Source of the DNA: Paracentrotus lividus | Taxonomy: Eukaryota; Echinodermata; Echinoidea; Camarodonta; Echinidae | DNA: 64,000 nucleotides | Direction of reading: 5' to 3' | Assembly (NCBI GenBank): GCA_940671915.1 | Contig: CALNVZ010000174.1 | Location: 16,115,515 to 16,179,514 of the forward strand | Shown: piece by piece, positions 1 to 11,600 of the stretch | How the letters are laid out: each line of letters opens with the position of its first letter | Numbering within the stretch: the first letter of the stretch is position 1 | Program-made: the position numbers and the translations under genes | The notes under the pieces: generated by a model | Database searches by the model: none | What the model was told of the DNA's origin: nothing | Seen by the model: the letters and a program-made list of their open reading frames with translations, nothing else

Positions 1-1102
1 AAATGTTGACAAACACATTAAATTACTCACAAAAAGTTTAATGTAAACTGTGTAAAGAGAAAATTGGCCAATTAAAAGCCGGATGTGCCCACCGCAAAAT
101 AAAGCGGATTAACCTCTGAGTGTGCAGTGCGCAGAACAATAGAATCGGCGTAATCAATCAACGTTATTCCGAACGTGCGCAATCATGCACGAAGCAGGGG
201 AGGGTAGGAAACAAAGCATGGATTAAGCAGTCAATAGTAGGCGAGCAAGCATGAATATGGCACCGAACAGTAGGCTACGTATCATGCATCCGGCACGTAA
301 AGAGTTAACAGACCTTTCCGGACTTGCTTTACCCCCTACAATGTTTGATAAATTTTTAGTTACCTGTCTGCTCCATGAGGAGTGTAACCTTGACAATCTT
401 ATTTTTAAAGGTAGTGTTATCCTTTTTCACAAATTTTGAAAACTAATGCAACTTGGCATAACTTTAGAATATGATCGACCTTATACTGTCTATTCAATTT
501 TATTGTCATAGGTTGCCTAGATCAGTAATATGAAACTAAAATCTGACTACTAATCTAGACCAGCTCTCCATCAGCATCGTAGATATTACAGCGCGTGCAG
601 CTCGTTTGCTCAGCACAGAACACACACAGTAATATACACACGGCGTGTAGCGTGCATTATCCTCCACGCTAACGGTCAACGGTCGATTTGAATTTCGCAC
701 CATATGGTATTATTTTCGAGGTACAAAAAATTAGGAATGAATTTTGATAATCGCAATATAATGACAAACATACACATTTGAGCTTAATCATGTTGTGGGA
801 AGATATAGTCATTGATATACTACTATATCCTCTCAAAAACCAGAAATGTAAGATTTTTGCCTGCAAAAGAATGACACGGTCTTCAAAGCATGATTTACCC
901 TAGTTTGCCTAAGGTGCTCTTTTCAAATAACCCAGACAAGAACTGTTAAAATCATAGCTGAAGTAACCTATGATAATGGTTTGATAAAACAACAATTTTT
1001 TATTCAATAAAAGAGTTTAAACATATCAATAAATAACCTCATAATATTAGGCAAAAAGAGTATTCCAATAACACGCATGATCTCAATGAACTGAATACTT
1101 AC
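1..1102. other. DAAM intron, 3' continuation (partial)
   Basis: This is the intron downstream of the last visible DAAM exon on the minus strand. It opens with a GTAAGT donor at 1097-1102. I searched the minus strand for the next expected FH2 segment (the helix after the KVN position) and did not find it. The next exon therefore lies outside the window. The rest is AT-rich, with no repeat or gene that I can support. Confidence 0.6.
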
Positions 1103-1164
1103 TTGACTTTAGAAGCAATCCTAACATTAGGCATCTCTTCGGCCAGTTTCACAACATCAGGAAA
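1103..1164 (-). CDS. DAAM: DAAM exon: FH2 segment following the GNYMN exon
   Basis: A 62-nt exon reading FPDVVKLAEEMPNVRIASKV plus two bases of the next codon. It has an acceptor CTCTAG before 1164 and a donor GTAAGT after 1103. It corresponds to the vertebrate DAAM1 stretch YPSVLNLNEELRDIPQAAKVN, which directly follows ENK in FH2. The preceding exon ends in EKK in phase 0, so the junction is exact. This segment forms part of the helical post/knob region of the actin-nucleating FH2 dimer. It is the last exon of the gene inside the window; the remaining FH2 helices and the DAD are missing. It is too short to be found as an open reading frame, so the call rests on homology, splice sites and phase. 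Confidence 0.85.
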
Positions 1165-1730
1165 CTAGAGATTACAATGAAAAAAACATTGAAGCTTATC
1201 ACTGATATTGTATGATTGATAAATTGTAGGATATTCTATTCATATCAAGTGATCTACACAATCATTATTATTACAATCTGATATTGTCATGGGCTGTGGT
1301 TTTTGATGAGCTGCATGTACATGATGAAGTAATTTAAAGCTTCTCATGACTACTATGTTGCATACAAAATTTTGTCCCATTTTTGCCATTTGCAGAGATT
1401 TGCGAATGCTACCATCATCCCCCCCCCCCCTCTGCCTCATTATCATCTTACTTTTTTATTGACATCAGCTGCACCAACATCATCATTATCATCACCAACA
1501 CCACCAACACTATCATCGTCATCAATATTATCACCACCATCACTATTATGAACGTCATTGGTCTTCATCTTCAATATCATCATCACTACCATCAACCTAA
1601 TCCTTATCATCATCATTCTCATGATAATCACAATCATTATCATCTTCATAATACCCATAGCCACCATTAACATCATTATCATCATTACTATCACCACCAT
1701 CAAAAACATCATCATCATCACCACCACCAC

Positions 1731-1792
<62 letters not shown>

Positions 1793-1833
1793 ACATCATC
1801 ATCATCATCCGCTTATTACCTCTTTAGTCTTAC
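1165..1833. other. DAAM intron with an ATC microsatellite
   Basis: A 669-bp intron. More than half of it (about 1440-1810) is the ATC array listed separately. A run of ten C occurs near 1421-1431. No coding content. Confidence 0.8.
1440..1810. repeat. (ATC)n microsatellite, imperfect then pure
   Basis: Imperfect ATC/ACC/ATT triplets run from about 1440 to 1735, followed by an almost pure (ATC)n block to about 1792. The array ends roughly 22 bp from the donor of the adjacent DAAM exon at 1834. On the sense (minus) strand it would be transcribed as (GAU)n. The long poly-I, poly-H and poly-M reading frames over it are low-complexity artefacts. Confidence 0.95.
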
Positions 1834-2048
1834 CTTTTTCTCCAGCATTTCAATCAGATAATGAAGCAGTGTTACATTCCTATTGGAGCTTGATTTGGTG
1901 TCCATGATCTTATTCAAACTGCTGACTTTGAATCCTGATGCATTCCCCCTAGCTCCCCTGTTCATGTAGTTACCAAACGCCAGAACAATCTCCAGAACCT
2001 TCTTTAGTCTCCTACTGCTGGAGATTTCTTTAGATGCCTTCAAGAGAG
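1834..2048 (-). CDS. DAAM: DAAM exon: FH2 core with the GNYMN signature
   Basis: A 215-nt exon with acceptor TTCCACAG and donor GTAAGA. It reads [19 protein letters not shown], then [20 protein letters not shown], then [20 protein letters not shown], then [13 protein letters not shown]. The G-N-Y-M-N block followed by GFKxSSLNKIxDTKSS and TLLHYL is the most conserved signature of FH2 domains. Its residues match the DAAM subfamily ([22 protein letters not shown] in vertebrates) rather than mDia. FH2 dimers nucleate and processively cap actin-filament barbed ends in the cytoplasm. The first two bases complete an alanine codon begun in the previous exon, and the exon ends in phase 0. Confidence 0.97.
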
Positions 2049-2542
2049 CTGTGGAAATGAAGTCGAAGGGCTTATAGCAAATGTTTGGAATTGAATATTG
2101 GGGTAATGTTCAATATTATATCAAACATACAAGAGTGGAATATTTTCAGACTCAGAAATGTCTTGTAAGAAAATATAACCTCCGGTAAGCTAACTATGTC
2201 CACAGGAGAGAAAACGATTTTCAAAATTTTGATCCTTTTGGTTTGAGCTTTTGATTTCCATAAAGATGATTGTGCAAAAATTATCCACAATATACAAAAG
2301 CAGTGTTATTTCTAGCATGTGCAGATAAAGTTCTTTCTTTCCAAAACAAACAAGTTGACAGCTCAACGTTCAAATAAACTTTCATTTTCAGAAGAAGGAA
2401 AAATTCACAGGGAACATTCGTCCTTCTGGAAAAGTAGAGCCTTTCTATGAATCAAAATCTATGGTTATGCATGATCAACTGGAACAAGGACTTAAATGCC
2501 GCACTTGTTAATCATACATTATTAAAAATTCACTAGACTAAC
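2049..2542. other. DAAM intron, no notable content
   Basis: A 494-bp AT-rich intron between two FH2 exons. Short reading frames here have no recognisable homology. I see no repeat. Confidence 0.8.
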
Positions 2543-2738
2543 CTTCGACCTTTGGTTTGACCTCGCTCATCCTCTCTTGAAACCTCTTCTTGAAGAAAAG
2601 GCATTTTAACCTCTGCTCATAGTGGTCTATCTTGCTCATCTCAAAGAAGAAACGATCTGCCCTGGCCATATTCTCCTTCTCCTTCTCGTGTTCCTTCAGC
2701 AGACTAGCTTCCTCAGGGGTAGGCACATACTTCAGCAA
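2543..2738 (-). CDS. DAAM: DAAM exon: FH2 knob/coiled-coil helices
   Basis: A 196-nt exon, acceptor TTTGCAG and donor GTTAGT. It reads [20 protein letters not shown], then [20 protein letters not shown], then [20 protein letters not shown], then KPKVE plus one base. It matches the vertebrate DAAM FH2 stretch beginning [20 protein letters not shown] and including MAKADRFLFEMSRINHYQQRLQ. The ADRFxFEM and HYxQRL motifs are DAAM-like. It enters in phase 0 from the preceding exon and leaves in phase 1, which the next exon (phase 1 acceptor) completes exactly. Confidence 0.97.
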
Positions 2739-3331
2739 CTGCAAAGGTCAGGGTGACAAGACACAGTTTTATCATCAACATCAGTAATAGGAGCCTTTCT
2801 AAGACAGGGTTGGTGACCCCAAACTCTCATCTCTCAAATTTTTTTGGTCTGACACTCTTCCATACTTACCATTTTCATCCAAGACAATTTTGCAAGGTTT
2901 TTGTTTGAATTCATTAACTTCTAACTATTCCTTGATGAATCTGGTTGGTGAGTCACCAGAATTTGCCCTCAAAATGAACACCAAAATTTCAAATTTAGAT
3001 TATATAGTGCGGATGGATCACAGTAACTGTCAAATTTTCCAAGCAGCCTATATCTATCCCACCATCACATTTAATATCAAGTATAAGTGACGACAAGGTT
3101 TAAACGTTTTTAAACTTTAAATAGCTTAAATAAAATAATGTTTGCTCTGGCGACAATTGCTCAGCTGTAAATTTCATAAACTTATAGAATAGAATGGAAT
3201 TAGCACTATACCCTACCCTAAACCTCACATAAAATCCTATTGCAACCGTATGCCTAACCCTACATCTTAGACAAAATAAAGCGCAGAGCTATTGTTGCTG
3301 GAGCAAATGTAGGATCACCAGATTATCTCAC
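2739..3331. other. DAAM intron, no notable content
   Basis: A 593-bp intron. A plus-strand open frame at 2890-3090 has no splice, start or homology support. I see no repeat. Confidence 0.8.
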
Positions 3332-3592
3332 CTGTTCAACCATGTCTTTAGGCAGACACTCCCCAGAATCCATGGAGAGGAGAGCTCTGTGGATATCAGC
3401 GTTGGTGATCTTGAGTTTTGAGAGCAGGATGGTACAGTTCTGAGCCCTTCGACCATCGATCAAGGAGAGCTCCTTGGGCTTCTGAGACTTGGTGCTGATC
3501 TCATCTACTCCTCGATCAGTTTCATCTCCTCCCTTCTTCTGGTAGGCAGAGAAGGTGTTGTCAAACTCTCGTAGGTCAAGCACTTTGATAAC
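3332..3592 (-). CDS. DAAM: DAAM exon: FH2 lasso/linker and first actin-contact helix
   Basis: A 261-nt (87-codon) exon in phase 0-0, acceptor CCACAG and donor GTGAGA. It begins VIKVLDLREFDNTFSAYQKK and, after a variable acidic linker, continues [38 protein letters not shown] and ECLPKDMVEQ. DAAM1 has FKILDLEDLERTFSAYQRQ and [25 protein letters not shown] at the same place. The isoleucine in NCTILL sits where FH2 domains carry the conserved actin-contact isoleucine (Bni1 I1431 by family knowledge). The linker (GGDETDRGVDEISTKSQ) is the family's variable region between lasso and knob. Confidence 0.97.
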
Positions 3593-4339
3593 CTGTGGTT
3601 GGGATGGTGGTTAAGGGAATGTGAATGGCATAGGGAAATGATTGGAACATTTGCTCTAACTGCAACAGAATCTACATCTTTATCTTCTTTGGATGCTGCG
3701 TATTAGATTCAATATAGACTACATCGACATACCACCACTACCACCCTTACAATTGAATTCATCAGCTTATCATCATTGCCATCATCATCTTCATCACCGA
3801 CATCACCACCATCATTGCCATTGATATCAAGACTAAACACATTATCACTATCATTATCATCACCGCCACCACCATCATCTTTATCAACACTGTCATCATC
3901 ATCAACACTATTAACATTGTTATCAGCACCGTCATCATCATTATCATTATCATCACCATCATTACCACAATCATTATCATAACCAACCTCACAATAATAA
4001 TCCTCATCATAATCACTACCACCCTCACCATCATCTATCCCTTTACCACAATCATTATCACCATCATGATTACCACCACCATCTCCATGATCATGATCAC
4101 AATCACAATCACCACCATCATCATATTCATAATTATCATCATCATGGCTGCTACCATTGCCACAATCGTCATCATCATCATCATCACCCCACCATTACCA
4201 ATATCATCATCATCACCACCACCACCATTACCAATATCACAATCATCATAATTATCATCATCAAATTATCATCATCAAATCATCACCACCACCACCATCA
4301 TCATCATCAACTGCACCAAAATCTTTTACATCACCGTAC
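3593..4339. other. DAAM intron with an ATC/ACC array
   Basis: A 747-bp intron, about three quarters of it (3770-4322) an imperfect ATC/ACC trinucleotide array. No coding content. Confidence 0.8.
3770..4322. repeat. Imperfect (ATC/ACC)n trinucleotide array
   Basis: About 550 bp of ATC, ACC and ATT triplets on the plus strand. It ends roughly 17 bp from the donor of the DAAM exon at 4340. Transcribed from the minus strand it reads GAU/GGU/AAU triplets. This is the second such array placed just after a donor in this gene. Reading frames of poly-S/P/I over it are artefacts. Confidence 0.93.
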
Positions 4340-4494
4340 CTTGAGATCATCCAGGTCTTGCCAGATGGTTCCTTGGATCTTCATGTCTGGTAGCTTAGCC
4401 CAGTTGAATGACTTGAGAGGGTTGGAAGGTTTAGGAAGATCTCTCTTCTTGGCTGGCACTGCCATACCACCGATAGGAGGAGGACCAGGCATAC
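4340..4494 (-). CDS. DAAM: DAAM exon: end of FH1 and start of FH2
   Basis: A 155-nt exon, acceptor CTCTTCCAG and donor GTACGG. It reads (G)MPGPPPIGGMAVPAKKRD, then LPKPSNPLKSFNWAKLPDMK, then IQGTIWQDLDDLK. The proline-rich start is the tail of FH1. The PLKSFNWxKL...GTxW motif is the canonical beginning (lasso) of FH2, where each subunit wraps around its partner through the invariant Trp. Vertebrate DAAM1 has [26 protein letters not shown] at this point. The first two bases complete the glycine codon opened by the FH1 exon, and the exon ends in phase 0. No single open frame with a start covers it, but the homology is unambiguous. Confidence 0.96.
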
Positions 4495-4838
4495 CTGGAA
4501 GAGTGTGGGAGGGAGGATGAATGTATCAAATACTAATGACAAAGAAATTGAGGAGCATGGAAAGAACACTAGAAATAAATTTGATAAAAGGGAAAATATA
4601 GCACAGGATAAGAAGACAGAGCTCAAACATTTAAACAATGATTCATTTGAGGTTTTCATACGATCATGTAAGATCCTCTAAATAAATGTCCTTAGAAACT
4701 AATCTGCTTGATCTTTAGCTAAAAAAAAAAAAAAAGCAGTTTCTGCTTGATTTGAGCTGTCCTCAAAACCTATAATTTGAGTTACTTTTCATTGATAATC
4801 CCTGTATTACTATTTCATGTGTCACATTGCTGACTTAC
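4495..4838. other. DAAM intron
   Basis: A 344-bp intron containing a 15-A tract near 4721-4735. Nothing else was recognised. Confidence 0.8.
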
Positions 4839-5055
4839 CAGGTGGGGGAGCGGGACCACCAAACTCCTGGGGGTGGGGAGGAGGGGGTCCTCCTGCACCA
4901 GGGAAGGGGGTGGTGGGGGGGCGCTGGTGCACCTCCTGGTACCATCATGGGTGGTGGAGGGGGTGGGGGTGCCCCGGGACACCTTTGCCCTCTGAAGTCT
5001 TCTGGAGTTTGTCATCATCTGATATGCTTGGACCATTGTGCTTTCCAGATGCAAG
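4839..5055 (-). CDS. DAAM: DAAM exon: FH1 proline-rich region, with two apparent frame breaks
   Basis: A 217-nt exon, acceptor TCTCCCCCAG and donor GTAAGT. FH1 binds profilin-actin and feeds it to FH2. The frame entered from the previous exon reads LASGKHNGPSISDDDKLQKT then SEGKGVPG. The polyproline that follows (APPPPPPPMMVPGGAPAPP) is one frame away, and the last part (FPGAGGPPPPHPQEFGGPAP then PPG) is back in the first frame. That last frame joins the FH2 exon exactly. The two shifts lie at the CCCC run 4972-4975, where one base seems missing, and at the seven-G run 4915-4921, where one base seems extra. They compensate each other. Homopolymer sequencing error is the likeliest cause; a true polymorphism or damaged allele is possible. 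Confidence 0.88.
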
Positions 5056-5512
5056 CTGGGGGAGAAATTAATACAAAATATGTCAGAACCAGACTATTAT
5101 TTGAAGGAATTCATTCAGTAAATTTTATGAATAGTTTGGTTACACATGAAGAAGCCTTGAAGAGTTTATCATGATTTTACTGACAACCCCAGCTATTATC
5201 AAATGATTTAACAAGTGTGCATAAATATATTCATCTGCATTCAATTTTGTAGATTCAACATTTTGAGTTGTTAGATGTTTAGTACATTCAATGTCTTCTT
5301 TCAATAATACTAATATAAAATCTTTATTTCAGTTTTTACTCTGGAATTGCACAAAATTGTAGCTACTTGAATTCTACTGATGAATTATTAACTATTTTGA
5401 TAGCATTTTGTTCAATGTATTGCTTGGAAACTGCAGTGCTCGATGCTACACAAATATTATTCATGCAATGCCAGATTTCTATCTGCAGAATGGTAGGATT
5501 TGCATTCTTCAC
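5056..5512. other. DAAM intron
   Basis: A 457-bp AT-rich intron with nothing recognisable. Confidence 0.75.
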
Positions 5513-5634
5513 CATTTGTTGCAGTCGTATTAATTCTGTTGAAGAGCGTCGCACTGCTTTTTTGATTCGCCCAGGTCCACGGATTGCTTGTCTGATTTCT
5601 CCTGCATAGCGTTGAGGGCAGCCATTGCTTCTTC
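5513..5634 (-). CDS. DAAM: DAAM exon: coiled-coil region, with one apparent missing base
   Basis: A 122-nt exon from acceptor TATAACAG to donor ATG|GTGAAG. It reads EEAMAALNAMQEKSDKQSVD then LGESKKQCDALQQN, then meets TAA at 5530-5532. Downstream of the stop another frame gives LIRLQQM up to the donor. One added base near 5533-5536 would restore a 123-nt, phase 0-0 exon matching the neighbours' phases. It aligns with the DAAM1 coiled coil (EEMMQTLNKMKEKLEKETTE... ending QVADLTAQLHEL), which separates FH3 from FH1. The heptad pattern continues across the break (DALQQ, LIRLQQM). The break is either a base dropped in the assembly or a real lesion. Confidence 0.8.
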
Positions 5635-8600
5635 CTGTTATACAACACAAAACACACAAGTTCCAGGCAGACATTCTCATTTAAAATCAAATCAACATCA
5701 AGATGTCACAATGCAATTATTATTTAATAACCAAGTCCACACAGGCCAAATGTTACTAGACCAAGAATAATCAATAAATTTTTATACAGCACCTTGGATG
5801 ACCAAGATTTTGTGCATATTTTGTAATTGTGGAATCAACATGTATGACAAGGTGTATAACACTCTGGAAAAAGTAAAAACAGCAATTATAGAAAACTCTG
5901 AAAATTCAAACGAAATGCTTGGAAAGGATAAATATTGTAAGTTAAAATCAAAATGATGTGATTGTCACACACCCCAATAGAGCAGATAAATAGTTATATT
6001 TTCTTATTGGCTATTGAAGCCAGGTACTTCCTGTATTAAACCTATGAGAATGAGATTATTAAATATTCCATTAGTTAATTTGAATGTCACAAGTTTGGGT
6101 TTGCCAATTTGGACTGACATCCAGGGGGTTTGGATTTGGTTTTTTTTTTTTTTTTTTTTTTTTTTGTGCAAGAACACAACTTATTTTTTTTCTTTTGGTT
6201 TATGTTTTCCTTTTATTAGACCAAAAGAAATCCACACATTTAGCATAGAAAAGTGGTGATTGAATAGATGAAACTAAAAGGGTTTATAAAATATTCAATT
6301 TAGATTCCTCAATAAAATAATCTACAATAACACTTCATGGTGAAACACATCAGGAGAATCTTGATTTTGTTCCAAATTTCAGGTTTATTTTGTCTCACTT
6401 GGAAAATACAGTTACTATGTGTACGTGTATGAGATTTTGGGCGAGGAATACTCAACTTCACACTTAATTGTTGTGCCTACAAATCACACACAAAACCTTT
6501 CTGCCCATAAAAATTTACCCCCCCCCCCAATAAAACTCTAACAACAAACAACAAGAATAAAATGAAAGAAGAAGAAGAAGCACTTGTAAAGAGTAAATAT
6601 TAGGGGGAAAAACTATTGTATAGAATACTTTTCTTTTCTTGCTTTGAAAAAAGAAAAGAAAAAGCATTTGTCAATAAAAAGATATAAAGTATAGAAAATA
6701 AATTCCTTTCATCATAAAATTGTTTTGCTTTTAAGCTTAAATTATTCTAGAAAAAAGCACACATCACTCAAATTGGGATTAGTTGTTACTGGGTATAACA
6801 TATTTTCTTTACCAAATCCTTTAGGATGGAGCATTGATTTAAAAGAAATATAAGACAACGATGTAAGAAACATTTTGGAAAACTACTGATGTTTTTTAAT
6901 CAAATGTCATGAAGAATTAACTAAACTTTATTTATTGTATTTCTATAATTTGATGATAATTTACTTTACATTGCTACCAAAACTCAGGATAATCATTATT
7001 ACATGTACATGATCCTTTATTACAAAATGCAAAGCAACTTTTCTACCTCCCTTGCCAAGCATTCCCAGAACTTATCTGAAATATTTAAGAAAGATATCCT
7101 TCTAGAAAGGAAATGTAGAGTGTTTCAACATGCAATGATAGTATCAATGTATCGAAAGTACTGCAATAAATGATAGAGGCCGATTTTAAATTTAATGATC
7201 ATGTAAAGGAATGTAGTTGTAACTTTATTTTATCAAAAATCCTAGCAAATATCTTTTCCCAAATGAGATAGTGATTGTCTACATACATGTATGATGATAC
7301 TAAATTGGAACAAATGAATTAACTGGATTTTACTTAGCCAGAACCCTTTAAAAAAATCAAAGATATTTCAGGCAAAATACAGGCTATTCTTTTAACCACA
7401 ACCACAATTTTAAAAAATTAAGCAGAATTCAACCAGAATTATTTGTGGTAAGCCATTTTCTCTGCCAATGATGGCTACATCAATTCTACTTACCAAAATG
7501 ACAATAACTGTTATTGTTTCAATTAATTGGTTTATGAAGCAATATAATACTTTGAAAGGGTACACTGGATTTCAAAAAGTAATAAGAACTACAGTTATAT
7601 TCATCAACTGTAATCTTGTAGTAGAACATAATACTATTATCAAATAAGACTTTAAGAGGAGAAAGCTAGATTTTAATAAAAGTCTAATCTTTAAAAAAAA
7701 AAAAAATTAAATTAAAAAAAAAAAATCAAAAAAAAAATCATAGTGCTTCACACAACACAGCACAGTGGCTTTAAATTCTCTATTCCGACACTCCAATTGA
7801 ATTTGTAGGAGTTGTTGGAAATAGTGAAATGTGAAGACAAAGTTAAATCCTATACAGAATAAAGAGTTTAGAAGTGAAAGAGAGAAGACAAAATACTAAA
7901 TCCTATAAATGAAACAGTAGTAGTACAATACGAGAAGGAATCAAATCAGAGATAGGCATCTACAAAATTGTCTACATTGTTTATTAGTCCTTTGCAGATT
8001 TGACACAATATATAAAGAAAGCAAAAGTCCCATATCTAATTGCTCTGAGCAGGATAGTAGCAAAATTCATTGATCAAAATTTAAATGCAAAAACCTTTAT
8101 TTTGTCCAATTTCTGCTTTTAAAGCAAGGCTATAATTCCAACTAATGCAGCATAAAGAGATAATTATTACAAGCATTAAATTTTTCTTTTAATAAGGATG
8201 AAAGGAAAAACAGCTCCAATACATTAAGCTGAGAATTACATAAGACAGCACTTTATAAAATTGGCAATATAAGCTGGGCATGCAAAGATTTGTGCAAAGA
8301 TTTGAAGCCCACATTGCGATATATTTCAAAGCCCAATGTCTGTGAATAACTGCTTACAGAAGATACAACACCGTGTGAAGGCTTCCAATAACGTAACAGA
8401 TGTACTGGTCATGCCTAAATGCATGTACATAACTTAGTTTTGTTTGGGTTGGGGAAAAGTAATATGATTTTGATTTTTATTACCATATTCATGCCACAGA
8501 TTTATAAGCAACATTGCACTATGGGATTTTCAATACAATCAAATGTTCAAATCTCTGTTTTGTTTTGTTTTGTTATGTTTTTTGTTGCTAATTTCTTTGC

Positions 8601-11600
8601 CTTTACATTTAGGAGCGTTAAATTGGTTCTTTTAAACTTAGCTGTGATCAATAATAGTCCCATGTTTATTACATTCCCTTAATTAGTTGTTTCTTAATTT
8701 CTTTTAATTCCGTTTAAAAAGTAAATATTTTTGATCAAATGTAAAACTAGATGTAACATAGTACTTTTGGATTCAATTTTAGACCTTTGATATTTAGTTA
8801 TTGTATGACAAAAGTAGACATGTACACACAAGATAGGTGTTTTTTCTTAACCTACAAGTTAACCGGACTAAAGACTTCTTATTACACCAACTGAAAAACA
8901 ATGTGTGATGTGAAAAGTGATAGGAGCAAATAAACGTGTCAATGAAAGTGTCAAACACAAACTGAATCAACTATGAAATATCAAATTGCATTTCAAAGAT
9001 GAAAAAGTGTAAAAACAAAAAGAATAGATCATCATATAATCAATCAAATCATGAATGTAATGTAGGTGTCAAACAAATGTTGGTGTTACATAAACTGCAC
9101 ACCGAAGGGGGAAAAAAAATCTGTCAAATGCCAACAGTCAGAATTCTATATCAAAATTTTGTTACGTTATAAACTGATATATTTTCAGATTAACTGCAAG
9201 AGCTTGCAGGGAAAACGAGTGAAGGAGAAAACAAAGCTATTTTATTGAAATGGCAATAGCAAGAATGGGAAGTGGTGAAAACAGGACAGATAAAGGATTT
9301 TACAGCAAATGGCAACAGCCACACCAGAAATGAAATCATGAAAACTGTTGAATGAAACGTCAATGGTGCATGCTGGGTAAAAGGAATACAAATGTACGTC
9401 TGTTACCCACCGACGACATTGATTGAAAGTCCAACCTCTATTAAAAAAAAAAAGGAGGAATGGATGAGCAAGAGACAGAACGTGGGGAAAAAAGAAGACA
9501 TGTTACACACAAGAAAAAAAGAAAAATAATATATACAATAATGTGATATACATATCAGTCTTCAAATGGTCATCTTCAAACCAGCTAAATATAACTAAAT
9601 GAAATTCTTCAGGAGACACAAGAGTCATACAAATATTCTTAAACATTCTGAATTGATGATAATGAACTTTTAATTTCCTCAAAGATCAAACGTTACATCT
9701 TATATTTCAGCTCTGACACATTGACTGTCAATATTATGAAGCCTGGCAGACTACAAGAGATGGCTAGCAGTACTTAAAATATGTAGTTATGATCAACCTG
9801 TGTATGTATGCATTGTACATGTATACTTGCTTTAGAAAGCACAAAATAATCAGGTAAATGTTGAGACATGAGGAAATATTTTCTTACTGAATAAGATATT
9901 AACAATTTTCGATATGGATGAAAAATTAGTCAATTTTAAAATGTTTTCAACAATTTGAAACTAGTGGAAGACATGTGGATATATCATATACATGTACATA
10001 CTGGTGAAAGAAACAGCACAAATACATGTACATCATGATTCACTTTCAAAATATTTTGTGCTCGGCAGGCTAGAGCAAGCAATATTAAAAGCACATTTTT
10101 CATTACGGTGCATTTCACCTATACTTCTTAAAAACATAAATTCATTGTATATCAATTTAAAGGACTGCTCATAAAATTAAAACAGATGACAGAATACAAG
10201 AAGAGAAAGAGTATGCAAGGTACACCTCTCACAAGCTCCACATAATCAAAATGTCTGCATAAACAATATCTCACGAATGAGATGTGATAAATTTTGCCAA
10301 AGAATGAAGTGATAAAAGATGAGAAAAACATTGCACCACAGACAACTAGCTTACTGGTACTATATGCTGCAAGCAATTTTGTTCCACAAAAATATTTGAT
10401 CTGTCAAAACTTTGTTGAGCTATCTCTTCTAAACTTATCTTTTAAATAATCTTGCCTTTCTTGTCATGTTGATTAAAGAGCATTCTTTCAAAATACGTTT
10501 CATAGCCCTATTAATAATAAAAATGCTATTTACAAAAATTAGAACATTTGTCATTCCTATCTACATTTTCTTCAAAAAATATCTCTCCATGATGTCGATT
10601 TCTTTACAGAAAAAGTGCAATGATGTTTGCAACAATTGATCACACTTAGACTAAACACAGCTTTACATCAAGATTGAGAAAGCATGGCACATAGTCTTAA
10701 GATTGAACTGGTATGAAGATGACCATTGACAACAACTTGGGGAGAAAATAAATAAAACATGGCATAGACTTTTATAGCCCCATCCACTGGCAATACTAAC
10801 AGCAAACGGACGCCATCAAATAAAAAATTGCATTGCAGTTTATGGCAAAGCACAATGTAAATGGTCTGTTTGCAGTCAGTTTTGCTGGTGTGATAGTGTT
10901 ATTACACTTAAGAAAAGGAAAAATGGATATACTATGAGCACATATTTGGTTAAAAATGTTTACATGTGAAATGGCATACGAAAGGACACAACATTTAAGA
11001 TAAAAATTATGCATTTTGGATTACAGTAACAAATAAGAGAAATTAAATTGGAAATATGATACATTGATGCTGAAATCATAAACATAAAATAAGCAGCTCA
11101 AACAGGAAATATAAGCATGAGCAGTTATGAAAGCACACTCCCCTTCTTCTCAGATAAAATCTTATTTACATTTGACCCATAAAGCCCAAAAAGTTAATTA
11201 TTTTGAAGAAAAAAAAAACAAGGGGGAAGAAGTTCTCTTTGTTTATTGAGATGAAATATTGTATATCAAAAGTGTTTGTGATATAAACATGTCCCACAGT
11301 TCCCTATCATTTTTTTTTTTTTTTTTTTATACGGGCCTATATGCAGTGAATTTGCAATGCTCATGTAATATTCACCTTCTATTATGAAATGACCATCATA
11401 AAAACCGAGTCTAAATGATAAATATTATCCTCCAAATGTTGCTAGATTTAGCCACTGAATAGAAAAACTGTGAGTATATTTGTGATGTAAGGTACACATG
11501 TAGCCCTAACATGGCCCTTATGATAGGGAGAGGAAGGGTTTCCATGACAACAAAGAGGAAGAAGGAGGAGCATTCAAATGACACCGTATAAACACCAAGG

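Noticed and set aside
1443-1827. Poly-M, poly-I and poly-H open frames
   Set aside because: Translations of the ATC microsatellite.
4815-5054. 79-residue frame over the FH1 exon (and plus-strand G-rich frames opposite it)
   Set aside because: This frame is not the one joined by the splice sites. The correct frames are LASGKHNG... and ...FGGPAPPPG with indels between. The plus-strand frames are the GC-rich shadow.
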